The notes beneath the pieces are model-generated. The model did no database searches. It worked only from the letters and a program-made list of their open reading frames with translations, and was not told the origin of the DNA. A stretch of 36,134 nt of DNA from Sinorhizobium americanum (GTDB lineage Bacteria; Pseudomonadota; Alphaproteobacteria; Rhizobiales; Rhizobiaceae). The stretch is from assembly GCF_001651855.1 (NCBI RefSeq), contig NZ_LNQC01000048.1, positions 1 to 36,134 of the forward strand, given 5' to 3'. Position numbers and translations under genes: made by a program. Every line of letters begins with the position of its first letter. The first letter of the stretch is position 1. Below, piece by piece: positions 23,685 through 32,577 of this stretch.

Positions 23685-23983
23685 CTTTCATGGCCACCGC
23701 CCGTACTGTTCTCACCGTCGCTTCGACAGCGGTTATCGTTTCGATCGTCATGGTCGAACCAGCTTTCGCCCAGGCAACGGGCGGCATTGAAAGCGTGCTT
23801 CAAAACATCGTCGATATGCTGACCGGCAATGTCGCGAAACTGCTCGCGACCATTGCCGTCATAATAGTCGGCATCGCCTGGATGTTCGGATATCTCGATT
23901 TGCGCAAGGCGGCTTACGTCGTCCTCGGCATCGGCATCATCTTTGGTGCCTCCGAGATTGTCAGCACGATTTCGGGGGCCTGA
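23681..23983 (+). CDS. virB2: VirB2 pilin
   Basis: A 100-residue protein with a long signal sequence ending at AFA (residue 30) and two hydrophobic segments at about 55-73 and 77-95 separated by a short loop (YLDLRKA). This is the VirB2/TrbC prepilin form: after cleavage the short hydrophobic protein is inserted in the inner membrane and polymerised into the conjugative pilus. The ATG at 23681 overlaps the virB1 stop and has AGGAG eight bases upstream; a second ATG at 23690 is possible. Confidence 0.9.
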   Translation: MTFMATARTVLTVASTAVIVSIVMVEPAFAQATGGIESVLQNIVDMLTGNVAKLLATIAVIIVGIAWMFGYLDLRKAAYVVLGIGIIFGASEIVSTISGA

Positions 23984-23987
23984 GATC

Positions 23988-24326
23988 ATGCCTGCAGAAA
24001 TCGCTCTTGAGGAGGACACGCTGTTCCTCGCTTGCACCCGTCCCGCGATGGTTGCCGGCGTCACTATGGAGGCGATGGGCGTCAACCTCATGCTGACGAC
24101 GATCCTCTATGTCCTCGCCGGTTCGGTCGGTTACGCACTTTTTGGCGTTGTCCTTCACCTTTTCTTCCGAACGCTGGTCAAGCAGGACCACAATATGTTC
24201 CGCCTTCTGATCGGCTCGATCGAGACGCGCGGCCGCTCCCGTAACGACGCCCACTGGGGCGGTACGTCGCTGACGCCTTTGAAGCTCGGCCGGCGTTACG
24301 ACGAAAGGGATATCGGCCTTGCCTAA
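23988..24326 (+). CDS. virB3: VirB3 inner-membrane component
   Basis: A 112-residue protein beginning MPAEIALEEDTLFLACTRPA; the TRPA element followed by two close hydrophobic segments (about 27-66) is the VirB3 signature. It sits in the inner membrane with the VirB4 ATPase and is needed for pilus biogenesis. It starts four bases after the virB2 stop and its last codons overlap the virB4 start by 8 bases, so the two are likely translated together. Confidence 0.88.
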   Translation: MPAEIALEEDTLFLACTRPAMVAGVTMEAMGVNLMLTTILYVLAGSVGYALFGVVLHLFFRTLVKQDHNMFRLLIGSIETRGRSRNDAHWGGTSLTPLKLGRRYDERDIGLA

Positions 24327-26685
24327 CCTTGCCGCCATCAGGGCCCGTGAGCTGGAGCCGGAAACTTTCATCCCCTACGTCCGCCATGTCGATGAGACGA
24401 CGATAGCGCTCGACTCGCGGAGCCTGATGGTCATGGTGGTACTCGATGGCGTGTCGTTCGAGACGGCTGACGTTCTGGACCTCAACGGCTTGCATCGCGA
24501 TCTCAACACGCTCTACCGCAACGTTGCCGACGAGCGTCTGGCGATCTGGACCCACATCGTTCGTCGCCGCGACAACGAATATCCCGAGGGCACGTTCGTC
24601 AGCGCCTTTTCGGACGCGCTAAATGGCAAATATCGTGACTGCATGATGCGCGAAGATCTGTTTCGCAACGATCTTTATCTGACGCTTCTGTGGAGCCCGA
24701 GCCGAGACCCCGCGGAAAAGATCACCAGCCTCGTTTCTCGGCTGCGCAGAGCGCGCCACGCCGACATCGAACTGGACGGGGAGGCGCTGAAACTGCTCGG
24801 CGACAAGCTCGTCGACGTGACGGTTGGCCTCCAGCGCTTTCGGCCACGCGTGCTGTCGCTCTATGAGCGCGACGGTCTTTTGTTTTCCGAGCCAAGCGAG
24901 GTTCTGCATCAGATCGTCGGTGGCCGGCGTGAGCCGGTTCCACTGACACAAGGGCGCATATCCTCCGCAATATACTCGGATCGCTTGATCTTCGGACGCG
25001 AGACCGTGGAGATTCGCCATGAGGCCAAAAGCCGCTATGCCGGCATGTTCGGCTTCAAGGAATATCCGGCAAAGACCCGGACCGGCATGCTTGACGGCGT
25101 GCTCACCGCTCCCTTCGAGCTCGTCCTGACGCAATCCTTTGCCTTCACCGCGAAGGCTGATGCCCGTACCATCCTGGGGCGCAAGCAGAACCAGATGGTC
25201 AGCGCCGGCGACAAGGCGGCCTCGCAAGTCGAGGAGCTCGAAGCAGCCATGGACGATCTCGAATCCAATCGGTTCGTGCTCGGCGAGCATCATCTGACAC
25301 TCTCGGTCTTCGCCCCAAGCGTCAAGGAGCTTACCGGCAATCTGGCCAAGGCCCGATCGCATCTGACCAATGGCGGGGCCGTGGTGGCCCGCGAGGATTT
25401 GGGCCTTGAGGCGGCCTGGTGGGCGCAACTGCCGGGCAATTTCCGTTACCGCGCCCGGTCCGGGGCGATCACCTCACGGAATTTCGCGGCACTTTCGCCC
25501 TTCCATTCCTACCCGATCGGCCAGAAGGACGGCAACGAATGGGGACCGGCAGTTGCCATGCTGAAAACCGTGTCCGGTTCGCCCTATTATTTCAACTTCC
25601 ATCACGGCGATGTCGGCAACACGTTCGTCTGCGGCCCCTCCGGCGCCGGCAAAACCGTGCTTTTGAATTTCATGCTCTCGCAGCTCGAAAAGCACGATCC
25701 GCATGTGGTGCTCTTCGACAAGGATCGAGGCGCCGATCTTTTCGTACGGGCTGCCGGCGGCACCTATCTGCCGCTGAGGAACGGCACGCCAACCCGATGC
25801 GCGCCGTTGAAGGCGCTCGAGCTGACACCACAGAACAAGGTGTTCCTGGCGCATTGGGTCGGCAAGCTGGCCGGCCCCGCAACAGGTGATTTCTCCGTCG
25901 GCGAATTGCGCGACATTGCGGCTGCGATCGACGGATTAGCCGACCTGCCGGTCGAGCACCGTACAATCGGGGCGCTTCGGACCTTCCTCAACAACACCGA
26001 TCCGGAAGGGATCGCCGCCAGGCTGCGCCGATGGGAAAGGGGAGGGGAGCTCGGTTGGGTCTTCGACAATCCCTTCGACGACATCGGCATCGGGGCCAAG
26101 TTCCTCGGCTACGACATGACCGATTTTCTCGACAACGAGGAAATCCGCACACCCCTGATGGCCTATCTCTTCTATCGCGTCGAGCAGTTGATCGACGGGC
26201 GCCGCATCATCATCGTCATCGACGAATTCTGGAAGGCCCTGGCCGATGAGGGCTTCCGCGAACTGGCCCAGAACAAGCTGAAGACGATCCGCAAACAGAA
26301 CGGACTGATGCTGTTCGCCACGCAAAGCCCGCGTGACGCGATCACCTCGCCCATTGCCCATACGATTATCGAGCAGTGCCCGACCCAGGTATTTTTACCG
26401 AATCCGCGTGGCAACCGAAGCGACTATGTCGACGGGTTCAAGCTCACCGAGCGGGAATTCACGCTTCTCGCTCGCGAGCTTTCCAACGAGAGCCGCCGCT
26501 TCATCCTCAAGCAGGGCCACAACAGCGTCGTCGCCGAACTCGATCTCGCCGGTTTCGACGACGAACTGGCAATCCTGTCCGGTCGAACGGCAAATGTCGA
26601 ACTCGCCGACGCAATCCGCCACGAGGCCGGCGACCGACCTGAAGTCTGGCTACCGATCTTTCAGCAAAGAAGGAGTGCAAGCTGA
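24319..26685 (+). CDS. virB4: VirB4 ATPase
   Basis: A 788-residue type IV secretion ATPase. The N-terminal half is the CagE/TrbE/VirB domain. The Walker A motif GPSGAGKT is at 439-446 and the Walker B region IIIVIDEF has its acidic pair at Asp635-Glu636, followed by the conserved KTIRKQNGLMLFATQSPRDA motif around 655-675. It powers pilus subunit extraction and substrate transfer at the inner membrane. The most likely start is TTG at 24319, overlapping virB3 with an AAAGGGA site upstream; no ATG fits the conserved N terminus. Its stop overlaps the virB5 ATG (TGATG at 26683-26687). Length is normal for the family. Confidence 0.95.
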   Translation: MPNLAAIRARELEPETFIPYVRHVDETTIALDSRSLMVMVVLDGVSFETADVLDLNGLHRDLNTLYRNVADERLAIWTHIVRRRDNEYPEGTFVSAFSDALNGKYRDCMMREDLFRNDLYLTLLWSPSRDPAEKITSLVSRLRRARHADIELDGEALKLLGDKLVDVTVGLQRFRPRVLSLYERDGLLFSEPSEVLHQIVGGRREPVPLTQGRISSAIYSDRLIFGRETVEIRHEAKSRYAGMFGFKEYPAKTRTGMLDGVLTAPFELVLTQSFAFTAKADARTILGRKQNQMVSAGDKAASQVEELEAAMDDLESNRFVLGEHHLTLSVFAPSVKELTGNLAKARSHLTNGGAVVAREDLGLEAAWWAQLPGNFRYRARSGAITSRNFAALSPFHSYPIGQKDGNEWGPAVAMLKTVSGSPYYFNFHHGDVGNTFVCGPSGAGKTVLLNFMLSQLEKHDPHVVLFDKDRGADLFVRAAGGTYLPLRNGTPTRCAPLKALELTPQNKVFLAHWVGKLAGPATGDFSVGELRDIAAAIDGLADLPVEHRTIGALRTFLNNTDPEGIAARLRRWERGGELGWVFDNPFDDIGIGAKFLGYDMTDFLDNEEIRTPLMAYLFYRVEQLIDGRRIIIVIDEFWKALADEGFRELAQNKLKTIRKQNGLMLFATQSPRDAITSPIAHTIIEQCPTQVFLPNPRGNRSDYVDGFKLTEREFTLLARELSNESRRFILKQGHNSVVAELDLAGFDDELAILSGRTANVELADAIRHEAGDRPEVWLPIFQQRRSAS

Positions 26686-27380
26686 TGGCTAAACGTACCA
26701 CGCTCCATGCGGCAATCGCCGCTCTTCTCGTATCATCCCGTCTGGCAACAGCGCAGGGGATTCCGGTGATCGACCAGACGGCGATCGCCAAGCACATCGA
26801 GAGCATCTCCCAGCTCAAATCTCAGCTCGACACCTTGAACCAGCAGCTTCAGCAGGCTGAAAAGCTCTTCGGCTCGCTCAACAAGCTCACCAACATGGCG
26901 GACATCGCGAGCGTGCTGAACGACTCATCGGTCCGCCAGGCCCTACCGCACGACTTCCAAGCCGTCGCCAGTGTCCTCAACGGAGCCGGAGGAGGGGTCT
27001 TCGGCGCTTCTTCGTCGCAGTTCCTGAATGACAATTCAATCTACAGGACGAGCGCCAACGATTTCTATGCCGAGGAGCTTTCCCGTCTCCAGAAGCGCAA
27101 CGCCGGCCAGATGAGCCTCGGCCAGCAAGTTTATGACGCGGCAACCAAACGGATCGACGGCATTGACCAGTTGCGTCAGCAGATCTCCGCGGCAAACGAC
27201 GCCAAGGACATTGCCGACCTGCAGGCGCGGTTGCAGGCCGAAACGGCATTCCTCCAAAACGATGTGCTTCGCATGCAGGCGCTACGCATGATCCAGCAGG
27301 CTCAAGTCCAGGTCGACGAGCAGCGCAGGGCCGAGGACTGGCGCAAGCGCATGGACGCGATGGGAGCGGCATTGCAATGA
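26685..27380 (+). CDS. virB5: VirB5 minor pilus protein
   Basis: A 231-residue protein with an N-terminal signal peptide (cleavage near ATAQG, residue 24) and a mainly helical, coiled-coil-like body: ISQLKSQLDTLNQQLQQAEK at about 41-60 and further Gln-rich helices at the C terminus. This matches the VirB5/TrbJ family, which caps the pilus tip and helps contact the recipient. The start overlaps the virB4 stop by one base and the end overlaps the next gene by four (ATGA). Confidence 0.9.
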   Translation: MAKRTTLHAAIAALLVSSRLATAQGIPVIDQTAIAKHIESISQLKSQLDTLNQQLQQAEKLFGSLNKLTNMADIASVLNDSSVRQALPHDFQAVASVLNGAGGGVFGASSSQFLNDNSIYRTSANDFYAEELSRLQKRNAGQMSLGQQVYDAATKRIDGIDQLRQQISAANDAKDIADLQARLQAETAFLQNDVLRMQALRMIQQAQVQVDEQRRAEDWRKRMDAMGAALQ

Positions 27381-27610
27381 AGGTTCTCACGCTCTGCATG
27401 CTCATAATCGCACTCGCCGCCTGCTCCAACGAGCCCGAGCGAGCCTATACCGTCGATGAATTCCTGGCGAACAAATCCCTCCTTGCCGAGGTAATCGGCA
27501 AGTGCCGCAACAATCCGGGCGAGCTCGGCAACACTCCGAACTGCCAAAACGCCGCAGCCGCAGCCTTCAAGGCTCGCCTTCAGCGTATGGGTCAGGCGCT
27601 CGGAGGGTGA
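27377..27610 (+). CDS. EexN-type entry-exclusion lipoprotein
   Basis: A 77-residue lipoprotein: signal peptide with lipobox LAAC, lipidated at Cys16, followed by YTVDEFLANKSLLAEVIGKC and NNPGELGNTPNCQNA. The Y.V..FL.N..L..........C..NPGEL....NC.NA pattern is that of EexN proteins, which sit between virB5 and virB6 homologues in many conjugative systems and reduce transfer into a cell that already carries the element. It begins within the end of virB5. The gene suggests the operon serves conjugation rather than effector delivery. Confidence 0.8.
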   Translation: MKVLTLCMLIIALAACSNEPERAYTVDEFLANKSLLAEVIGKCRNNPGELGNTPNCQNAAAAAFKARLQRMGQALGG

Positions 27611-27615
27611 CGCAT

Positions 27616-28545
27616 ATGTATCAGGTCTTTGCCTTCGTCGACGGGCAGTTCAAGGCGCCCCTGGAGAACTTCATTTCCTCGGGCACCTCCAACATCGCCA
27701 ATTGGGCCACCGGCCCTTTGACTGCGGCACTGACCTTACATGTCGTCCTTTATGGTTTCCTGGTCATCCGCGGATCGGTCCAGGAACCGGTCATGGACTT
27801 CGCGTTTCGCGCGATGAAGCTGGCGATCATTCTGATGCTGGTCAAGAATGCCGGCAACTATCAGACCTATGTCAGCGATGTCTTCTTCGAGGCGCTTCCG
27901 AAGGAAATTTCTCAGGCATTGAACTCCGGCAGGACACCGAGCGCTTCGGCCTTCGACAGCCTGCTCGACAAGGGGCAGAAGACTGCAAGTGAGATATGGA
28001 ACCAAGCCAACTGGCCGGTTGATATGGCCACCAGCATCAGCGGCACGCTCGTCATCGGCGCGAGCTTCGTCGTTGCTGCGGTTGGCTATGTCGTGTCCCT
28101 TTATGCCAGGCTGGCGCTCGCCATCGTGCTCGCGATCGGGCCGATATTCGTTGCACTAGCTATGTTCCAGTCCACGCGCCGGTTCACCGAGGCCTGGATC
28201 GGTCAACTCGTCAACTTCGTCATCCTGCAGGTCTTGGTGGTCGCGATCGGTTCGCTGCTGATCACCTGCATCGACTCAACCTTCGCCGAGGTCGAAGGCT
28301 ATAGCGACGTGCTGATGCGGCCGATCGCTCTTTGCGCCATCTGCCTCGCCGCTTTCTACGTTTTCTACCAGCTTCCGGGCATCGCGTCGGCACTCGCCTC
28401 CGGCGGCGCATCGCTAACCTACGGCTATGGCACGGCGCGTCGGGCCCATGAGAGCACGCTTGCATGGGGTACCTTGTACGCCACGCGCGTTGCCGGTCGC
28501 AGCCTTCGTGCGGTCGGAGGTACCCTCACTTCCGGGAAGACCTGA
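27616..28545 (+). CDS. virB6: VirB6 polytopic inner-membrane channel protein
   Basis: A 309-residue protein with at least five hydrophobic spans: about residues 34-54, 65-80, 135-160, 165-185 and 195-220, then one near 235-255. Charged soluble segments lie between and at the C terminus. It has the TrbL/VirB6 pattern, including the central region between spans 2 and 3 expected in the periplasm. VirB6 forms part of the DNA path through the inner membrane. The ATG at 27616 comes five bases after the eexN-like stop and has GGAGGG at a usable distance. Confidence 0.9.
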   Translation: MYQVFAFVDGQFKAPLENFISSGTSNIANWATGPLTAALTLHVVLYGFLVIRGSVQEPVMDFAFRAMKLAIILMLVKNAGNYQTYVSDVFFEALPKEISQALNSGRTPSASAFDSLLDKGQKTASEIWNQANWPVDMATSISGTLVIGASFVVAAVGYVVSLYARLALAIVLAIGPIFVALAMFQSTRRFTEAWIGQLVNFVILQVLVVAIGSLLITCIDSTFAEVEGYSDVLMRPIALCAICLAAFYVFYQLPGIASALASGGASLTYGYGTARRAHESTLAWGTLYATRVAGRSLRAVGGTLTSGKT

Positions 28546-28582
28546 TCAACGGCTTGAAAAAACAATCAAAAGGCAATTCCGC

Positions 28583-28855
28583 ATGATACGAATAGCGCTG
28601 TTTGTCTGTGTGGCATCTGCCGTAAGCGCCTGTGCGTCGCATTCCCACTCTCCGCCCAAATGCGATGGCTATTCCCGCCGGCCGCTCAATCGGTCGATGT
28701 GGCAGTGGCAGGAGAAGGGCGCGCTAAAGCAGAGCCTTTCGGATCTGACGCGAACTGGGCCAGCGACCATCGCATTAGCCTTTACCGAAGGACCGGCAAC
28801 GGATCGGCCTCCAGCCTTTGGGGCCTTCCGCCTCGCCGGCTCGTGTGCGGGGTAG
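28583..28855 (+). CDS. virB7: VirB7-like lipoprotein
   Basis: A 90-residue protein with a short signal sequence and lipobox VSAC (Cys17), then a proline- and Ser-rich mature region containing KCDGYSRRPLN. This placement between virB6 and virB8, the size and the lipobox fit VirB7, which anchors the outer-membrane core together with VirB9. The PPKCDG..RRPLN element recurs in rhizobial VirB7-like proteins I recall. The second half reads less conserved, but no frameshift is certain. It ends four bases before the virB8 ATG. Confidence 0.7.
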   Translation: MIRIALFVCVASAVSACASHSHSPPKCDGYSRRPLNRSMWQWQEKGALKQSLSDLTRTGPATIALAFTEGPATDRPPAFGAFRLAGSCAG

Positions 28856-28859
28856 AGCC

Positions 28860-29531
28860 ATGGTTATCGCAGAAAGCCTCAAGAGCTACTTCGACAAGGC
28901 GAGGCGCTTCGATCAGGACCGCATGATCATGGCCGAACGCTCGGTCCGGATTGCCTGGTCCGTCGCCATCATAGCTGGCCTCCTGGCCGTCTTCCTGGCG
29001 GTCGCCGTCCTGGCCCTGACGCCCTTGAAGACGGTCGAGCCCTTCGTCGTCAGGGTCGACAACTCTACAGGCATCGTCGACGTGGTGTCGGCCTTGGGCT
29101 CGGCGCCCGGCACCTATGACGAAGCGGTGACCAAATATTTCGCCGCCAGATATGTGCGGGGACGCGAGGGCTATGTCTGGAGCGAGGCGGAGGAAAACTT
29201 CCGTACCGTCTCACTGCTGTCGGCCGAGGCGGAGCAGTCGCGCTTTGCCGCCCTCTATCGTGGCAGCAATCCTCAGTCGCCGCAGAATACTTACGGCCGC
29301 ATTGCGACCTCGAAGGTCAATATCGTTTCGATTGCACTGATCAACGCGCAGGTCGCCTCGGTCCGCTACACCAAAACTGTCGTGCGCGGCGAGGAGGTCC
29401 GGACCACCCATTGGGTGGCGACGCTCACCTTCGACTACGTCAACGCCCCCATGTCCGCGACCGACCGGCTTGTGAACCCGCTCGGCTTTGTCGTCAGCGA
29501 ATACAGGGCCGACCCGGAGGCCATCAAGTGA
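28860..29531 (+). CDS. virB8: VirB8 assembly factor
   Basis: A 223-residue bitopic protein with a short cytoplasmic N terminus, one membrane span at about residues 30-54 and a periplasmic domain. The conserved elements include LTPLKTVEPFVVRVDNSTGI, YVRGREGY, YGRIATSKVNIVSI and PLGFVVSEYRAD near the end, all typical of VirB8. It nucleates assembly of the core complex and contacts VirB9 and VirB10. The stop overlaps the virB9 GTG start (GTGA at 29528-29531). Confidence 0.93.
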   Translation: MVIAESLKSYFDKARRFDQDRMIMAERSVRIAWSVAIIAGLLAVFLAVAVLALTPLKTVEPFVVRVDNSTGIVDVVSALGSAPGTYDEAVTKYFAARYVRGREGYVWSEAEENFRTVSLLSAEAEQSRFAALYRGSNPQSPQNTYGRIATSKVNIVSIALINAQVASVRYTKTVVRGEEVRTTHWVATLTFDYVNAPMSATDRLVNPLGFVVSEYRADPEAIK

Positions 29532-30391
29532 AATACCGCCGCCTGTTCACCGCAGTTCTCGCGAGCGCCGTCCTCTCGACCAGCGCATCTGCACTGGAGA
29601 CGCCGCGCGCCGCACCCCACGACAATCGCGTTCGCTTCATCGACTATCAGCCCTATGACATCACGAAGATCGTCGGATCGCTGCGCTCCTCCGTGCAGGT
29701 CGAGTTCGCCGCGGACGAAGAGGTCGCGCATGTGGCGCTTGGCAACAGCGTTGCCTGGGAAGTGGCGCCGGCCGGAAACATCCTTTTCTTGAAGCCCCGC
29801 GAGAGCCAGCCGGTGACGAACATCTCGGTGGTGACTGCTCGCCGGGATGGCTCGACCCGCAGTTACCAGATGGAGCTCACGGTGCGCGACGGTTCGGTGG
29901 CAGCGGGTCAGAACACATTTTTCTACGTAAAGTATCGCTATCCGGCCGACGAGGCGGAGCGCCGCCGCCTTGAAGCCACCTCACGGGCACAAGCGGCCCA
30001 AGCGCGCGAGGCTGATCAGGTATTTTCGCTGCATGAAGCCTTCGGTCGGCGCAATTGGCGTTATTCGGCGCAGGGTTCGGCTGCACTCGAGCCAACTGCC
30101 GTCTACGACAATGGCAAGATCACGACCTTTGTCTTCTCCGGCAATCAGGAAATGCCTGCAATCTACGTCGAGAACGCGGACGGAACGGAGAGCCTTGTGC
30201 CGAAATCTATCAATGACGACCTGGTCCGCGTCCATGCGATCAGCCGCAAGTTCATCCTGCGAAGGGGAGGGGACGTGCTCTGCGTGTTCAACGAGGCTTA
30301 TGATCCGCTCGGCGTCAATCCGGATACCAATACGACCTCTCCCTCCGTCGAGCGTGTCGCAAGGCAGCCGCTGGCAGGCGCTGGGCGATAG
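29528..30391 (+). CDS. virB9: VirB9 outer-membrane core protein
   Basis: A 287-residue protein starting at GTG 29528 with a signal peptide (cleavage after SASA, about residue 22). Conserved VirB9 features: DNRVRFIDYQPYDI at the N terminus, VAWEVAPAGNILFLKPRE, the middle NTFFYVKYRYP, and the C-terminal domain starting NWRYSAQG and ending with the region YDPLGVNPDTNTTSPSVERV. It forms the periplasmic and outer-membrane ring with VirB7 and VirB10. It overlaps virB8 by four bases; eight bases separate it from virB10. Confidence 0.93.
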   Translation: MKYRRLFTAVLASAVLSTSASALETPRAAPHDNRVRFIDYQPYDITKIVGSLRSSVQVEFAADEEVAHVALGNSVAWEVAPAGNILFLKPRESQPVTNISVVTARRDGSTRSYQMELTVRDGSVAAGQNTFFYVKYRYPADEAERRRLEATSRAQAAQAREADQVFSLHEAFGRRNWRYSAQGSAALEPTAVYDNGKITTFVFSGNQEMPAIYVENADGTESLVPKSINDDLVRVHAISRKFILRRGGDVLCVFNEAYDPLGVNPDTNTTSPSVERVARQPLAGAGR

Positions 30392-30399
30392 GGGCGGCA

Positions 30400-31575
30400 A
30401 TGACAGAACATTTGCTGGACCGAATCCCCGGAGAGCGCGCCGAAACGGCTAGCGGTCGTCGGTTCGACGGACACCCATTGGTAAGGCGCGGCGCCGTGGC
30501 GGCAGCGATGATTGCGTTCATTGGACTTGCCCTCTGGTCGATGCGCGATCCGGAGGTCAAAGCGGATGCGGCTGATCCGAAACGCGTGGTCATCCGTCAG
30601 ACGACCAGTTTCGAGCCGGTGAAGGAGGAACCAAAGATCGAGGCCGCCGTGTCGGAGGTCGAGCTGCCCACGCCGGTCGTGTCGAGAAAAGCAGCGCCGG
30701 CCGATGATCCGCTACTCGACTCGGCGCGCCGCGCACCAGTCATGGCCTATGACGGACAGCGTGCCCTGCCGCAGCGGCGAGAAAATACTGCAACCAGCAC
30801 CGATCCCGACGCCAACTATCTGCCCCTCGATTCAACCTTCGCCACCTTCAACACGCAGCGTGAGGATCAGGCTCGACGTTTCGATCAGCTGATGACGCCG
30901 ACGCAACTCGAGGGATCGCGCGCTGGAAGGCTCGGCAACCGGAACTTCATCGTGGCGATAGGAGCCTCGATCCCATGCGTGCTCGAAACCGCACTCGCCT
31001 CCGACCAGCCGGGCTTTGCGAGCTGCATCATCAGCCGCGATGTGCTGTCCGATAATGGCCGGGTCGTACTGATGGAAAAGGGCACCCAGGTGGTCGGCGA
31101 GTATCGCGGCGGCCTTACACGCGGCCAAAACCGCCTGTTCGTCCTCTGGAACCGTGCCAAGACCCCCAAGGGCGTGATCATCACGCTCGCCTCGCCAACA
31201 ACGGATGCGCTCGGCCGGGCGGGGATGGATGGTTATGTCGACAGCCATTGGTGGGAGCGTTTCGGCAGCGCCCTGCTGCTGTCGATCGTCGGCGATGCTT
31301 CCAGTTATCTTGGCAGCCGTCTGCAGGACGGCGACGTAGAAGCCCAAAGAACCACCACCGCCGGCCAGCAGGCGGCGACCGTCGCCGTCGAGCAGTCGAT
31401 CAACATTCCACCGACGCTGAAAAAGCATCAGGGCGAGCTCGTGTCGATCTTCGTCGCCCGCGACCTCGATTTCTCCGGCGTCTACAGTCTGCGTGTGATC
31501 GAGCCGCGCTCCCGAATCTTCAACCCCGCAAGCCTGGGGGAGTTCGGCTCGCGGTCGAACCCGGTAACGAAATAG
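30400..31575 (+). CDS. virB10: VirB10 core-complex scaffold
   Basis: A 391-residue protein with a cytoplasmic N terminus, a membrane span at about residues 32-48 (AAAMIAFIGLALWSMRD), a proline/charge-rich linker and a C-terminal TrbI-type domain. Family elements include IPCVLETALASDQPGFASCI, LLEKGTQVVGEYRGG-like (here LMEKGTQVVGEYRGG) and GMDGYVDSHWWERFGSALLL, followed by the antenna helices near the outer membrane. VirB10 spans both membranes and senses ATP use by the motors. Length and motifs are complete. Confidence 0.94.
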   Translation: MTEHLLDRIPGERAETASGRRFDGHPLVRRGAVAAAMIAFIGLALWSMRDPEVKADAADPKRVVIRQTTSFEPVKEEPKIEAAVSEVELPTPVVSRKAAPADDPLLDSARRAPVMAYDGQRALPQRRENTATSTDPDANYLPLDSTFATFNTQREDQARRFDQLMTPTQLEGSRAGRLGNRNFIVAIGASIPCVLETALASDQPGFASCIISRDVLSDNGRVVLMEKGTQVVGEYRGGLTRGQNRLFVLWNRAKTPKGVIITLASPTTDALGRAGMDGYVDSHWWERFGSALLLSIVGDASSYLGSRLQDGDVEAQRTTTAGQQAATVAVEQSINIPPTLKKHQGELVSIFVARDLDFSGVYSLRVIEPRSRIFNPASLGEFGSRSNPVTK

Positions 31576-31587
31576 GCAGAAGATCCG

Positions 31588-32577
31588 ATGGCGGAAGCAG
31601 CAGATGCAGGTGTCGTGCGCGAACTGCTCGCGCCGCTCTCGCGGTTTCTGGAGAACAAGGCGCTCTATGAGATCGTCGTGAACCGGCCTTGCGAGGTATT
31701 GACCGAAGGGGCGGGCGGATGGGCGAGCCATCACGCGCCCGAACTGACCTTCGCGAAGCTGATGCGGCTTGCTCGCGCCATCGCAACCTATTCGAACCAG
31801 GCTATCGACGAGCAACGCCCAATCCTCTCCGCGACCCTGCCGGGGGAGGAGCGTATCCAGATTGTCATCCCGCCGGCAGCCCTCAAGGAAACAGTCAGCA
31901 TCACCATTCGGAAACCGTCGTCAGTGACGTTCAGTCTCGATGAGCTGGAGAAGGGCGGGCTGTTCGACGTGGCCTCTCCCGAGGGCCCCGTGACAGCAAA
32001 CCGTAATCTTATCGAACTGCACCGAAAGGGCGCCTATGCGGAGTTCCTGCGCGGGGCGGTGCTGGCGCGCAAGAACATTATCATTTCGGGGGCAACCGGG
32101 TCAGGCAAGACCACCTTGTCGAAGGCGCTGATCCGGCACATCCCCGACAGGGAGCGGATCATCTCGATCGAGGACACGCCGGAACTTGTCATCGCGCAGC
32201 CGAACCATGTCCGGCTGTTCTATTCCAAGGGCGGCCAGGGCACTGCCAAAATCGGTCCAAAGGATCTGCTGGAATCATGTATGCGAATGCGGCCTGATCG
32301 AATTCTTCTGCAGGAACTGCGTGATGGCACGGCGTTCTACTACATTCGGAATATCAATTCCGGGCATCCAGGCTCCATCACGACGGTGCATGCAGACTCG
32401 GCACGGCTAGCGGTCGAACAGCTGACACTGCTTGTCAAAGAGTCCGAAAGCGGCAAGGATCTTGAAAGGTCTGATATCCGTGATCTCCTTAGAGTCGCAG
32501 TTGATATTGTCATTCAATGCAAGCGGATCAACGGCCGTTTCCACGTTACCGAGATCTGCATTGATCCTCTCGAATAA
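31588..32577 (+). CDS. virB11: VirB11 hexameric ATPase
   Basis: A 329-residue secretion ATPase. Walker A GATGSGKT is at 168-175, the acidic Asp box ISIEDTPEL near 193-201, the Walker B-like RPDRILLQELRDG near 233-245 and the His box GSITTVHADS near 260-269. The N-terminal domain contains the family element AIATYSNQAIDEQRPILSATLPGEERIQ. VirB11 switches between pilus assembly and substrate transfer with VirB4. It is the last gene of the operon: 600 bases without a clear gene follow. The start ATG at 31588 has AGAAGAT upstream. Confidence 0.95.
   Translation: MAEAADAGVVRELLAPLSRFLENKALYEIVVNRPCEVLTEGAGGWASHHAPELTFAKLMRLARAIATYSNQAIDEQRPILSATLPGEERIQIVIPPAALKETVSITIRKPSSVTFSLDELEKGGLFDVASPEGPVTANRNLIELHRKGAYAEFLRGAVLARKNIIISGATGSGKTTLSKALIRHIPDRERIISIEDTPELVIAQPNHVRLFYSKGGQGTAKIGPKDLLESCMRMRPDRILLQELRDGTAFYYIRNINSGHPGSITTVHADSARLAVEQLTLLVKESESGKDLERSDIRDLLRVAVDIVIQCKRINGRFHVTEICIDPLE

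Noticed and set aside
24619..25428. Long minus-strand frame opposite virB4
   Set aside because: Shadow of the high-GC VirB4 coding sequence, which has all its ATPase motifs.
28660..28926. Alternative frame overlapping virB7 and virB8
   Set aside because: The lipoprotein frame has a signal sequence, lipobox and the right place between virB6 and virB8; the alternative has none of these.
30832..31815. A 327-codon minus-strand frame opposite virB10 and virB11
   Set aside because: Shadow of two well-conserved genes; no promoter, ribosome binding site or family likeness.
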